Shown here piece by piece: positions 44,470 to 55,480 of a stretch of DNA of 64,000 bases. Source of the stretch: Micropterix aruncella (Eukaryota > Arthropoda > Insecta > Lepidoptera > Micropterigidae); NCBI GenBank assembly GCA_944548615.1, contig OX155979.1, positions 14,661,597 to 14,725,596 of the forward strand. The letters are read 5' to 3'. The notes below the pieces were generated by a model. That model saw only the letters and a program-made list of their open reading frames with translations, did no database searches and was not told the DNA's origin. Position numbers and translations under genes: made by a program. Positions within the stretch are counted from its first letter, which is position 1, and the number at the start of each line of letters is the position of its first letter.

Positions 44470-44970
44470 ATAATTCCCTTAGTGAAGACATGAAAAATTA
44501 TCCTAACATAAAAATATTTAAAGCAAACCTTAATAGATGGCTACTTAACAAGGGATATGTAAAATCTGATCAACTTCTTTGCAACGCACGACAATTTATT
44601 TAGTATCACTTATCTATTTTTCTTAATTAAATTTTATTAAATTACAACTATAAATGTATATATTTATTACATAGCTATATTTTTAATAAAATTGGTATAT
44701 TTATGTGTATATACAGGTGGTGGGTCCAAATAATTTATTAAAAAAAAAACACTTCATTTCTTAAAATTGCATAAAAATATGCACATCTAGAGACGGGCCG
44801 AATTATCGCCTAGTTAGATGTGCTATTGGCAGTAAAGGTCATGTAAGATGTGTTAAACCTCCCTATATTAATTATTAAGTAATTTATATAATTATTATAA
44901 GATTACATGACCTATGAATGAACTGTATACCTAATCCTATGTACCTAAATAAATAAATAAATAAATAATA
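44470..44970 (+). mobile_element. LINE H 3' end, uninterrupted copy
   Basis: The frame reads IPLSEDMKNYPNIKIFKANL then NRWLLNKGYVKSDQLL, a LINE C terminus. The 3' region (ggtggtgggtccaaataat) leads to an (aaat)n tail at 44947-44967. It shows the empty site of element G at 44733-44745. Confidence 0.6.
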
Positions 44971-45379
44971 AATAAATAGGTTTTTATTGAATTGTGTGTA
45001 GTTCTGTTTGGTTCCAGAATAAAATAAAATAAAAATAAAATAAATAAAACTACAAAATTGGGCATTTTTAGTAAATATGTTAAAAATATATTTGCATGTT
45101 TCTTGCGGTTTACAATCCCTGCCCAGCTAGTGACGCATGCTTGATAAGCATGCTTGATCATCTAGAGAGCCCCTACGGCGACAAAAAACAGCAAATGTCA
45201 ACAACTCGGCTATTCAGTAGGTATTAGCACTCACCGATATTCACTGCGTACCTAATATTTTTTGAACAAAATTGGTAACCGCGGATATTTTGCACTCTTC
45301 TCGCTAAAAGCCCAAAAAATACTGATATGTCGTACTATAAAAAATATATATATATAGCATGTTTCGATCGATCTCATTC

Positions 45380-45510
45380 CTACTTTTAGGCCAAGAGCCA
45401 GCGACAAAAAAGTGAAATAATTTTGGAAAAGCTGTTACTTTCAGATCAGACACTATTTTGCCCATAGAATGCCAGAGTACAGTCAGCAGGCCGAATTTGG
45501 GACCCCTTGC
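45380..45510. repeat. Arm of a dispersed inverted pair with 47760-47880
   Basis: The block with gagccagcgacaaaaaagtg and actttcagatcagacac is found reversed near 47768-47850 (actgtctgatctgaaagt). The two arms flank LINE remnants. The nature is unknown. Confidence 0.4.
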
Positions 45511-45779
45511 GCTGGCGTACAAGGAAGGTGTACTTTTAATTAGTACCCCCAAAGGGTTTTGAAAAAGCTGAAAAATCATTACGTAGACAATGGATGCAAT
45601 AAATAACTTGAAACATATGGTAAGACTGCTTCATGATCGAACGCGTTCCGTCAGCATGTCCATGCATGCCACGCATCGGTCTATGTATACGCATTGGTTC
45701 GCAATGGCGCAATATAATGGCTCTGCCCAGCGGCATACGCAGTTAAAGCAATAAGGCGGATGACTGATGTAGATACAGC

Positions 45780-47127
45780 AAGAATAGTTTGCTTTAGATA
45801 CTTTCATAGCATTAGAAGCTATGGATCACGGCTATCAAGTAGACTTAGTCTACACTGAATACAGTAAAGCCTTTGACAGGATTGACTACAGACTACTCTT
45901 GATCAAGTTTAAGTTTATGGGTATGCAAAGGGACCTCCTCCGATGGTTCTCCTCCTATATCAATAATCGCTTCCAAGCTATCGTCATCGAAAACTTTATT
46001 TCTAGTTGGATTGCTATCCCATGCTGTGTACCGCAGGGCTCACTGCTTGGTCCACTGCTGTTCTTAATTTTCATCAATGATATAGCTAGCTGTTTTGTAA
46101 ATAGTCACTTACTATGTTTTGCTGATGAAATAAAGATTTTCAAAATAATTAAATCGCGGTGATGTCTCCAACCTTCGGGCGAACCTTTCAAGATTGGACA
46201 GTTACTGTCTCTCTAATGAAATTCACCTCAATCCATCCAAGTGCACCGTTGTCACCTACACCCGTAAATAACTATTAACTCTATCCTGATACTCATTCAA
46301 GTTTCAGACCTTGCAGAGATGCAGCGTGGTTAAAGATCTTGGTGTCGTTCATGATTCTCATCTACTGTTCGATAATCACGTTCAATCTATTGTTTCTCAA
46401 GCTTCCAAAGCTTTAGGTTTTGTTATGAGGCGTGCAACTTGCTTTCACCGTGCTAAAACTTTCAAGATCCTTTACTGCACTTTTGTCAGAAGCATCTTGG
46501 AATATGCATCTCAGGTATGGAATCCTTGTTATGATAAATATATAAATAGAATCGAGCGCATTCAAATGAAGTTCGTGAAATATCTCTGCTTCCGTCTGAA
46601 AATCCCATACAGCTCATCTAACTATTTCAATTTATGCAAGAAATTTCATATCCTCCCCTTGATTAAGCGGCGTGAAACCGCGGACTTAACCTTTTTGCTA
46701 AAAATCACCTCCAATAATATTAACTGTTCCGACTTACTAAATAAAATTAATCTCCGTGTTCCTTACAAACTCAATAGACTTAACCCTGCTCTTCATGTTC
46801 CTCATGCTGGTACCAACTATAGGCAAAATGCATTTCTGTGGCGAACAAGTGACAATTTCAATGATTTGATTAAACGATTTGACTTTGATTTAATCTGTAC
46901 GAGTATTAACTCAGCTAGGCAGCGGCTGAACAGTGAATTCTTTAGCATTAATTGTTGAATAATTTTTGATGTATTTTTAATCGATAGCTTTATTTGAAAG
47001 GTCACATAAATATGTTTTTACAACGTTACTTAAACGTGAAAACCTTTAATTGGCTCTCTGTTGTCCTACTCCGTCTTTTTGTTAAATTATAATTAGCTGT
47101 TGGTTTTCCTAAAAATAAATAAATAAA
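45780..47127 (+). pseudogene. Jockey-like LINE N, RT and C terminus, with (aaat)n tail
   Basis: The first frame reads VDLVYTEYSKAFDRIDYRLL (motif A), CCVPQGSLLGPLLFLIFIND (motif B) and FADE in place of FADD (motif C). A gap with stops follows (46160-46310). The second frame, 46311-46958, reads VVKDLGVVHDSHLLFDNHVQ, CTFVRSILEYASQVWNPCYD and YLCFRLKIPYSSSN, then NQN-free C-terminal sequence to the stop (no further motif). The tail of repeated aaat is at 47107-47127. The loss of the second catalytic Asp and the stops make it inactive. Confidence 0.75.
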
Positions 47128-47590
47128 TTATGTCCTATGGGATTCTTCTCTGGGGAAGCTGTGCGGACATCAATACCATCTTTATACTACAGAAACGTGC
47201 TGTAAGAGCTATATATAAACTTGGTCCTCGGGGTTCTCTTAGAGAAAAAATCGAAGAGATAAATATTCTTACTGTTCCATCACAATATATATACGAAAAT
47301 CTGTTGTATGTCCACAAGAACCAATATTGACAAGTTTAAAAAAAAGCAACACTCATAATGGTAATATTAGACATAAGCATAACCTTGTTGTACGTGCTAC
47401 TCGTCTCCACAAAATAAGCAATTCTTTTTTGGGTCAATGTACAACACACGCTTCTATAACAAACTTCCTCATACTATTAGAGAACTATCTGTAAATAAGT
47501 TTAAAGCCACCATCAAAGCAAAATTGTATAAAAAAGCATACTATACAATATCTGATGAGAGAACGGCTTGGGAGTAAGGCTTGGGCGCAT
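47128..47590 (+). pseudogene. LINE O C-terminal fragment
   Basis: Starts immediately after the previous tail. It reads MSYGILLWGSCADINTIFIL and VRAIYKLGPRGSLREKIEEI, then, after a frameshift, HNLVVRATRLHKISNSFL and FYNKLPHTIRELSVNKFKAT, ending with AYYTISDERTAWE and a stop. C-terminal region of a CR1/Jockey-like polyprotein. Confidence 0.65.
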
Positions 47591-47999
47591 CATAAGAACA
47601 TACATTGAAAATTATATTTAATTGTGTCTATACGATAAGAACATTTGATTTGATTTTATTGAGATGCTGACGCCACGCGTTCGATTAGGGAGCAGTCTGG
47701 CCATATGTTTCGAGTTCTCAACCGCATCCACTGTCTATTGATGAATTTTCGACTTTTCCAAGACACTTTGGCGGTATACTGTCTGATCTGAAAGTATCAG
47801 CTTTTATAAATCTCTTGCACTTTTTTTGACGCTGGCTCCTCAACTAGTAGGCGTGTTATCAGGAATCGTCAATGGGGCTTACTTCGTAAATTGGACGTAG
47901 CAAAGACATCGTAGGGTATACAATAATAATAACAAATTTTATTAATTAAAGGTAACAATAATAATTAATAAATTAAAAGTAAAAAGAATTCATGCTTAG
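47591..47999. other. No gene recognised; includes repeat arm
   Basis: Contains the reversed arm matching 45380-45510 (47760-47880) and a short (aataat) run near 47925. No gene. Confidence 0.3.
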
Positions 48000-48870
48000 T
48001 AGAATGCACCTTTCCGAACAAATTAAAATTGACAAAAATTATACCTGTATTCAAAAAAGACTGTCGTAATAACATAGGTAACAATAGACCGATATCCATA
48101 TTACCGGCCTTTAGCAAAAATTTTTAAAAGGTAATATTGAACCGCATTACTAAATTTTTCGACACTCACGACATTATTAACAGTTAACAGTTTGGTTTTC
48201 GGGCTGGATTATCGACTGTTAAAGCTACATCGAAACTACTGCATGAGTTATTGAATGGGTTGGATAGTTCAAAAACAGTTATTGGTCTATTTTGTGACCT
48301 ATCAAAAGCATTTGACTGCGTTAACCACAATATTTTACTGAATAAATTAGAACACTAAGGTATTGGAGACAAAGGGCTAAATCTAATTCAATCACACCTA
48401 CAAAATAGGTATCAAACGACAGAAGTAAAGGGAACAAGAAGCCAACCAATTCTGGTAACAAAAGGTGTACCTCAAGGTTCCATTCTAGGTCCATTTTTAT
48501 TTTTAGTGTACACCAATGACTTGCCGGGATGTGTGTCATCCGAGAATGATGACATTACACTGTTTGCAGATGACATATCCCTTATCTTCTATGACAAAAA
48601 TAAGGAATCATTAATAAATAGAATTAGGTATACGATTGATCAACTTTTGATCGGGTTTAATGCGAATGAATTACGTCTAAATATTACAAAATCAAAAATA
48701 ATTCCTGCCAATGTTGACTATTTAAATGAATTACACGACTATTTTGAAATCGACATCACAGAAGATATACATTTTCTAGGATTAAGAATTGACAGTAAAT
48801 TACAATGGACTGACATTGTAATTTACTGTCATTGTAATTACTGTGTACAATGGACTGACAAGAATTGACA
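48000..48870 (+). pseudogene. Reverse transcriptase pseudogene P
   Basis: Reads TKIIPVFKKDCRNN, NNRPISILPAFSKNF, then [40 protein letters not shown] (motif A), KGVPQGSILGPFLFLVYTND (motif B) and LFADDISLIFYDKN (motif C, both Asp present), then NELRLNITKSKIIPANVD and FLGLRIDSKLQW. In-frame stops after SKNF, after DIINS and after LEH break it. It ends where the hairpins and minisatellite begin. Confidence 0.75.
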
Positions 48871-48920
48871 GTAAATTACAATATCCTTTCGTTCTGACAT
48901 TCAAAGAACGAAAGGATATT
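48790..48920. repeat. Two adjacent perfect hairpins
   Basis: Hairpin 1: 18-bp arms 48790-48807 and 48814-48831 with loop gactga. Hairpin 2: 16-bp arms 48880-48895 and 48905-48920 with loop gacattcaa. The first arm sequence also recurs at 48863-48879. They sit exactly at the end of the RT pseudogene and before the minisatellite. Confidence 0.85.
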
Positions 48921-48969
48921 GTAAGCCTTTCTATTCAACAGGATGCTGAACTATCGTGTGTAGAACTGC

Positions 48970-50004
48970 AAAGAAACTACATGAAAGACTCCAGTTACAT
49001 GAAAGACTCCAGTTGCATGAAAGACTTCAGTTACATGAAATACTCCAGTTACATGAAAGACTCCAGTTACAAGAATAACTCCAGTTACATGAAAGATTCC
49101 AGTTACATGAAATACTCTAGTTGCAAGAAAGACTCTAGTTGCAAGAAAGACTCCAGTTACATGAAAGACTCCAGTTACAAGAAAGACTCTAGTCACATAA
49201 AAGACTCCAGTTACATGAAAGACTCCAGTTACATGAAAGACTACAGTTACATGAAAGACTACAGTTACACGAAAGACTCCAGTTACATGAGAGACTCCAG
49301 TTACATGAAAGACTCCAGTTACATGAAATACTCTAGTTGCAAGAAAGACTCCAGTTACATGAAAGACTCCAGTTACATGAAAGACTCCAGTTACATGAAA
49401 TACTCTAGTTGCAAGAAAGACTCCAGTTACATGAAAGACTCCAGTTACAAGAAAGACTCCAGTTACATGAAAGACTCCAGTTACATGAAATACTCTAGTT
49501 GCAAAAAAGACTCCAGTTACATGAAAGACTCCAGTTACAAGAAAGACTCCAGTTACATAAAAGACTCCAGTTACATGAAAGACTCCAGTTACATGAAAGA
49601 CTTCAGTTACATGAAAGACTACAGTTACACGAAAGACTCCAGTTACATGAGAGACTCCAGTTACATGAACGACTCCAGTTACATGAAATACTCTAGTTGC
49701 AAGAAAGATTCCAGTTACATGAAAGACTTTAGTTACATGAAAGACTCCAGTTACATGAAAGACTCCAGTTACATGAAATACTTTAGTTGCAAGAAAGACT
49801 CCAGTTACATGAAAGACTCCAGTTACAAGAAAGACTTCAGTTACATGAAAGACTCCAGTTACATGAAATACTCTAGTTGCAAGAAAGACTCCAGTTACAT
49901 GAAAGACTCCAGTTACAAGAAGACTCCAGTTACATGAAAGACTTCAGTTACATGAAAGACTCCAGTTACAAGAAAGACTCCAGTTACATGAAAGACTCCA
50001 GTTA
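48970..50004 (+). repeat. 18-bp minisatellite, about 57 units
   Basis: Unit atgaaagactccagttac, with regular variants (ttgcaagaaagactcc, tacatgaaatactctag). Variants recur in blocks of several units, a higher-order pattern. The plus frame is open from 48843 to 49937 and reads a hexapeptide repeat, MKDSSY with CKKDSS variants, until a one-codon phase change near 49920. No signal peptide or start context supports expression. It ends abruptly at a GC-rich unit. Confidence 0.9.
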
Positions 50005-51018
50005 ACCTAACCCATCCGACGGCCTCCCCGCATGGGGTGCGAATCTTGGGTAGGACACTGGGTCAACCAGTCTCCCCTGGGAATCAAACCTCTGGCGCCC
50101 CTGGACGGTCTGCACACCGTGCGGCGCAAGCCAATCGATTGTGCTCTCCCACTAACAGTCGGGGGAGTCAGGGAACTGTATTGTTTCCTACAGAGCGGGG
50201 GTGGTTGTCTACCTTACGGCGACTGCTCTTGAAATGACCATTGGCCATCCGATCCCGGTTCAGAGTCGGGCAAAGGACGCCTTGGTCCGCGTCAGATTCG
50301 GTTCACTCCGTTTCACCGCTTCGTAAGGGAGAGGACCGCGCAAGCGACCTCGAACTCGGAACCAATCGAGAGACCGGAGAAATCTGGTCACAATTGGAAG
50401 TGAGGGCGCGAGTATCTCGAGCCCGCCGGGTTTATTCCTGGCTAACTCGCGGTAAGGCGTTGGACTCTCACGGGTTGGGACGTAGCTGGACGTAGAATTG
50501 TACTGTCCAAAGTCTTCTACGTTCACTGCAGGGCGACAGAACGACTAATCGTTAAAACGTCCTGTGGTGACGGGCTCGCCCGTTGTAGTCGACACCGCAA
50601 GATGTTTCCTACAGAGCGGGGGCGGTTGCGGACCTTACGGCGACTGCTCTTGAAACGACCATCGGCTACCCGATCCTGTGTGAACAGCCGGGCAAAGGAT
50701 GATGTGGTCCGCGATAGATTCGGTATACACCATTTCACCGCTCCGTAAGGGAGAGGACCGCGCAAGCGACCTCGAACTCGTAACCAATCGAGAGACCGGA
50801 GTAATCTGATCGCAATTGGAAATAAGGGTGTGAGTTTAATCCCGCTGGGTAACACACCTGGTTATCTCGCGGTTAAGGCGTTGGCCTCTTACTGGCATGT
50901 GGCGGAGCTTGACGGTGGACTGTTTTGTCCAAGTCTTCTGCGCTCACTTCAGGGAGATAGAACGACTAGTCGTTAAAACTTCCTGAGGTGACGGGTTCGC
51001 CCGTTGTAGTTGACAACT
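50005..51018 (+). repeat. GC-rich units, two in tandem, forward
   Basis: A first unit without its left end (50005-50604, starting at catccgacggcctcc) is followed directly by a second partial unit (50605-51018, starting gtttcctacagagcgggg) in the same orientation, ending gttgtagttgacaactctag. Confidence 0.65.
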
Positions 51019-51028
51019 CTAGTTGCAT

Positions 51029-51140
51029 GTGCAACTGTGAAACGTTGCAGGATGATGACCAACTCCGATCTTGCCCGCAGCCGTCAACCCGAATTCGGAC
51101 ATCACGCTGAAATCCTTCCTTAAGACGATGGTTACATGCC
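51029..51140 (+). pseudogene. Cys-motif LINE tail, mutated copy
   Basis: Reads CNCETLQDDDQLRSCPQ, a relative of the 1417-1557 fragment with the His replaced by Gln. It follows the forward GC-rich unit as in that case. Confidence 0.35.
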
Positions 51141-51329
51141 GGGAAGGTGACACAAACGAATTTTACAAGCTTTTTTTATCTTGCAGTGTTTGTCAGTATG
51201 TTTGTTTATGTCAAGTCTTGCAAGCAGAATTATAATCACTTCCTCCTATCCTATTAGGTTGAAATTGTACATGTTGGATCAGTTCCGATGACAATGCATT
51301 TTTATGATAAGCATGACCTGATTCTGCAT

Positions 51330-51540
51330 CCAAGATTGGCTCCCGACGAGGGGACTTGTCTGTGCTGTTGACCTCAACAGTCAACCGCACATACACGTCA
51401 TTTTGTGAACGCATTCGATTATAATAGCCCGTTATAAGTTTCACCATGACATGACTGCTGCGCTCAAGATTAGCTCCCGACGAGGGAACTCCTCAACGGT
51501 CAAGGCACAGAAACGAAATTTTGTATACGCAGTTAATTAT
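51330..51540 (-). repeat. Retroposon T-like sequence, two partial copies
   Basis: Contains gctcccgacgaggg twice (51341 and 51473), the reverse complement of the block near 35090. Both are followed by toned-down versions of the same 50 bp (gtcaa...acgaaattttgtatacg). Confidence 0.45.
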
Positions 51541-51899
51541 GATAGTCCATTATAAGTTATTGCTCTTCCAACAAATTAGACATCAATGTTGCCAAATGCT
51601 CTACCATTACTTTTAGTCGTAATTGCATTATTTTCAAATATGATGTGTGTGTGTATACCTATTACATAAAAGTGTATTTAGAAATGCACTTGTTAGGCAC
51701 ATTCGATTACTTCCCGAAGTGCATTTATATCGCTCATAAATCAAACTTGTTTAAGCGCCTATTACCTAGTACAATTCCTATAATAAAGGTATCGGACGTT
51801 AATGAATACTCGAGAATGAAATGGTAATTTAACAATTCTGCGAAAATTTCTTAATTTTATTAAAGGTAATTTTATTTAGGCGTTGTTCGCCTAAATAAA
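51541..51899. other. No gene recognised
   Basis: AT-rich. A short frame at 51645-51827 shows no motif I recognise. ggcgttgttcgcc near 51880 is a small palindrome-like sequence. Confidence 0.25.
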
Positions 51900-52170
51900 C
51901 GTTCCTAAGGTTGTCAGCATTTTTAAATTACCCTAAGGCCCATTTTAAGGTTCTGAAGAGCAAACCGAGGCCTCTCGTATATAACGAGACCGACAATAAC
52001 GAAGAATTAACTCAAGTATCCTCAACAAAGTTCTTGGGATTCGTAATAGATAATGAGTTACGATGGCATCTACATATTGATGCTTTATGTGATAAATTGG
52101 GAAGAGCTTTATACATCCTGAATACTTGGTCTATTTTTTTTTCGAAGTTTAAGCATTCTAGATAAGGCGG
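51900..52170 (+). pseudogene. LINE RT-proximal fragment
   Basis: Reads FKVLKSKPRPLVYNETDN and then TKFLGFVIDNELRWHLHIDA LCDKLGRALY (two adjoining pieces). The KFLGxxIDxxLxWxxHI block lies just downstream of the RT core in Jockey-like proteins. Confidence 0.6.
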
Positions 52171-52239
52171 GAAAGAAACCCACGGAAGGAGAAGAATATC
52201 GGAAGAAATAGAATATTTTCGAATATATGGCACAGCTTT

Positions 52240-52720
52240 TTATTATTATTTTATTTATTTATTTATTTAAGAATTAATTACTATAAAACATTGATTAGCT
52301 TACAAAAATAACAGGAACCGAATGGCAAAACCTTAACCTTTTGCTTATTTGTTTCTGTCACCCAACTGGGACTAGTCCGTTCTAGGGTGGACAGGACTCC
52401 AATATTACAATCAAGTTTGCTTGATTGCTTGGTTGCCTACAAATGTACAAGTTTTAGTAAAAAGCTAATGACACTAAATTGCCCTAAAATGTGGTCTTCA
52501 GAATAAAATTAAAAAAAAAAATAATAAAAAAATATTAAAAATATATAATAAATAAAATGCAATTCCATTATTAAATCGGCAATAAATATAATATAAAATT
52601 CGATTAAATAATATAAATAAAGTTATATGTGAGAAAAGAAAGAAACAGTCATTAATATTTAATATTATGTTTTAAGTAATATAAGATTTAATATAAAAAT
52701 ACCTAGTCTAAAAGTATAAT
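52240..52720 (-). repeat. LINE 3' end with (aaat)n tail, minus
   Basis: A repeated attt run at 52248-52270 begins a minus-strand 3' untranslated region. No coding frame is recognised. The remainder, to about 52720, is AT-rich. Confidence 0.35.
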
Positions 52721-52723
52721 TCA

Positions 52724-53673
52724 TTGTCAAAGTCAAATATTTTTTGGTATAATTATTTCAATGTTAAAAAACACTTATCCCTTCCGCTTTTAAAACTAAA
52801 CGATATCACCATACCATTGTCGCAAAAAGTGAAAGATCTTGATCTAATTATCGATGAACATTTCTCCTGGCAACCACACGTGGACGAGGTAAGTCGTAAA
52901 ATATTTGCTAGTTTTCACCCTCTGCAAACACTCAGAAGATTTCTTCCTATGGACACAAAAAAATCTCTTGCACAGTCTCTCCTCTTGCCTCTCCTTGACT
53001 ATGCAGATGTGGCTTATCTCGATTTATCAGAGGAACTGCTCAACAAACTTGAACGTTTGCAAAATGTATGCATACGATTCATCTTCGGTCTACGTAAGTA
53101 TGATCACGTGTCCGACTATAGGGCACAGTTAAAGTGGTTGCCAATACGCCAAAGAAGAAATGTTCATATACTGGCTCTCCTATATCGTGTACTCACCCAA
53201 TTAACACCATCCTATCTCCAGGAGCTTTTTGAACCACTAAGTTCCCACGGTCTCGTACTTCGGTCAGCCTCTGACAGTTTATTAAAAATTCCGAGTCATA
53301 ATAGTGATTTCTATTCCTATTCTTTCTGTGTCCATGGTGCAAGACTCTGGAACGATCTCCCAGCAAATATACGAAACTCGCCTTCTTTACCATCGTTCAA
53401 GACTCACCTTAAGGATTACTACCTTTCTAAGAAGTAACCAGTTCTTCCCTTTCTCTCCTGTTCCTCTCCCAATTTCCTCTCCTCGGGCACTATTAGTCTT
53501 AAATTCTTCCACTTGTCTGTATGTTATGTAATAATCTTTATTTTCACTATGCGCGCATGTACCACTATGTTTAGGTTAGCTGTAAGACATTGCCATGTGG
53601 CAATAAGCTCGCCTTTTTTGTATACTTTTTTTAAGTGCAAATAAAGAGTTTATTATTATTATTATTATTATTA
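52724..53673 (+). mobile_element. 5'-truncated LINE of the 960-residue family
   Basis: Uninterrupted frame of 237 codons to 53437: KVKDLDLIIDEHFSWQPHVD, LLLPLLDYADVAYLDLSEEL, ERLQNVCIRFIFGLRKYDHV, HGLVLRSASDSLLKIPSHNS and GARLWNDLPANIRNSPSLPS. It covers the region after RT motif D to the end. The 3' region has gcaataagctcgcc, an aataaa signal (53640) and a (tta)n tail to 53673. The same 3' end is on the minus strand at 29040. It is little decayed. Confidence 0.8.
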
Positions 53674-53998
53674 ACATATAAGTTTAAAAATATGTTAATA
53701 ATTTGTTCACCTAAGTTTTATTATACTATTATTTCTAACATTTGATGTATGGCTTTACTCTGTAATGATTTAATATTATCTTATAATAGGTTTTTGGAGA
53801 TATAAATGCAGTTGTTTTAGGTTGGTTTGCTAAAGCGTCTAAAGAGATTCATCGAAATGGTCAGAAAATGTGGTAATTGATTATATCGTCAAATATACCT
53901 CAAGAGCGTAGGCGTTGTGAAAAGAAGCATTTATTAAAATTTTAAAGGTCTGTAACGTAGCCAAATGCTTTTGTAAGATCTCAAAATAACTGTAATAT

Positions 53999-54772
53999 AT
54001 AAAATCGAAGACTATCGCGGTTGTTTGACATTATAAATAGGATAGAAAACGAATTTACCGCGTGAAATTTGTAGGACCCGACGTTTCGGTGACGTTGCAG
54101 CCGCCGTTGGTAGACTGAAGAGCTGTCAGTCCGTTGTTTTGCGGGTAGGCCGCATACCGCTGCTGCCACTGCGTAGGTTATAACTGCAAACCCCGGGTGT
54201 GTATAAAGTCGAATGCAGCTGCGGTCTAACCTACGTTGGACAAACGAAACGGCCCATAGCCACGCGACTGACAGAACACATCAAAGCTGTTAAAAACGTT
54301 CAGCGAGAAAAATCAGCGATCTGCGAACATATATTGGATAGCGGAAGTAACCACTGGATGCAGTTTCAAAATCCCATTGTTCTATCCGAGGAACAATTCC
54401 ACTTTTCTCGCATGATCCGGGAAGCCATTGAAATAAGAAGAACTCCGAACTTCAATAGAGACGACGGCTACAAACTCTCTTCTACGTGGAACCCTCTTCT
54501 TAAAACGTTCCCGCCGCCGAACGCCGAACGCAAAGACGTAAAACAGGATACAGTGAGTGTTGTGTGCAAGACGGATTTTCAAAATTCCCGCGCTCCGAGC
54601 CCGGCCCCCCACCACCGTTATAACCTACGCAGTGGCAGCAGCGGTATGCGGCCTACCCGCAAAACAACGGACTGACAGCTCTTCAGTCTACCCTAGACAA
54701 CGGCGGCTGCAACGTCACCGAAACGTCGGGTCCTACAAATTTCACGCGGTAAATTCGTTTTCTATCCTTTTT
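53999..54772 (+). mobile_element. Penelope-like element, copy 3, fold-back ends, 13-bp target duplication
   Basis: Bounded by ataactgtaatat at 53986-53998 and 54773-54785. The left end (53999-54183) is the 30-bp leader plus the reverse complement of the element's right end (54615-54772), including part of the coding 3' region. The middle encodes the GIY-YIG endonuclease. It is inserted in the 3' region of the LITAF relic. Confidence 0.85.
54187..54675 (+). pseudogene. PLE GIY-YIG endonuclease domain, copy 3
   Basis: Reads PGVYKVECSCGLTYVGQTKR, RLTEHIKAVKNVQREKS, CEHILDSGSNHWMQFQNPIV and REAIEIRRTPNFNRDDGYKL, ending YNLRSGSSGMRPTRKTTD at the stop. About 160 codons are intact. The RT and linker are absent because the fold-back joins at LQTPGVY. 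It is about 95% identical to copy 2 by eye. Confidence 0.85.
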
Positions 54773-54957
54773 ATAACTGTAATATGCACATGTTGCTTGG
54801 AAGTAATTCTGCCGCCGCAAGAGGCGGTGATGAGTGATATAGTTTGTGGTATGACACAAGGCTCCTGACTGTATCCTCTCGATTAGTAGTTAAATCTTCT
54901 TCTCCATCTGTATCCTAGTTGGTCGTTCACTGTCATTTTCTTATCTACACTGCAATA

Positions 54958-55480
54958 TTTATTTATTTATATGAGTAATGCAAATATTAAAAATAACAGT
55001 AAACAATTTCAGCGTAGGAATTATGCATAGAAATACTTACAAAATTGAATCAAAAGCAGAAAAAAGAATACATCGCATAGTCGAGAATACATCGAGACTA
55101 AATCACCTAACTCAAATATTCATTCGCATAACACGCGAAATAAAGAGGACTTGCGTCATTTTAAGGTGCGTCTGAGTAAGGTTCGGAATAGCTTTCTCTG
55201 CCAATCTTACTTATTCTACAACAAACTTCCATTACACATCAGGGGCCTTGGGGAGGTTCACTTTAAGAAAAGGGTACAGGGTATTTTGACTAAAAATCCG
55301 ACATTTCGACAACATCAATTTTTCGCAGCTCTATTGACCTACTTGACTATTATTATTCCTTATTTTTTCTATTATTCACTATTTTACAATTGCGTTTTTT
55401 TTTCTTCTTCAAACTATTGGCTATTGACAATAATTATTATTACTGATTTGTTTGTATTTGTGTTTTTTCTTTAAAATATC
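54958..55480 (+). pseudogene. LINE C-terminal fragment
   Basis: Reads HSHNTRNKEDLRHFKVRLSK, VRNSFLCQSYLFYNKLPLHI and GEVHFKKRVQGILTKNP. This is a CR1/Jockey-like C-terminal region. It adjoins, and probably truncated, the LITAF relic. Confidence 0.65.

Larger units (their letters stand above)
43205..45171. mobile_element. Possible DNA transposon with imperfect 42-bp terminal inverted repeats
   Basis: The left end (43211-43255: gggtctctagacgatcaag, catgcttgtcaagcatcgcg) matches the reverse complement of the right end (45128-45171: ctctctagatgatcaagcat, gcttatcaagcatgcg) with about five mismatches. Between them lie an RTE fragment, a LINE 3' end and a small hairpin, but no transposase. No target duplication is clear. 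Confidence 0.45.
53766..54957 (-). pseudogene. LITAF-like: LITAF-like relic (gene 4): last codons and 3' region, split by a PLE
   Basis: Minus frame 54957-54887 reads VDKKMTVNDQLGYRWRRRFN then Y and a stop, aligning with the end of gene 2 (KQMTMYDQPGYRDRRGFNY). The sequence 54786-54880 and 53766-53998 aligns with the 3' region of gene 1 (58070-58396). PLE copy 3 lies between the two halves with its target duplication. The zinc-knuckle part of the exon is missing: a LINE fragment abuts at 54958. It is not functional. Confidence 0.7.

Noticed and set aside
49996..50015. ttaacctaaccc, resembling insect telomere repeat TTAGG
   Set aside because: Barely two units, at a junction of minisatellite and GC-rich repeat. 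Not a telomeric array.
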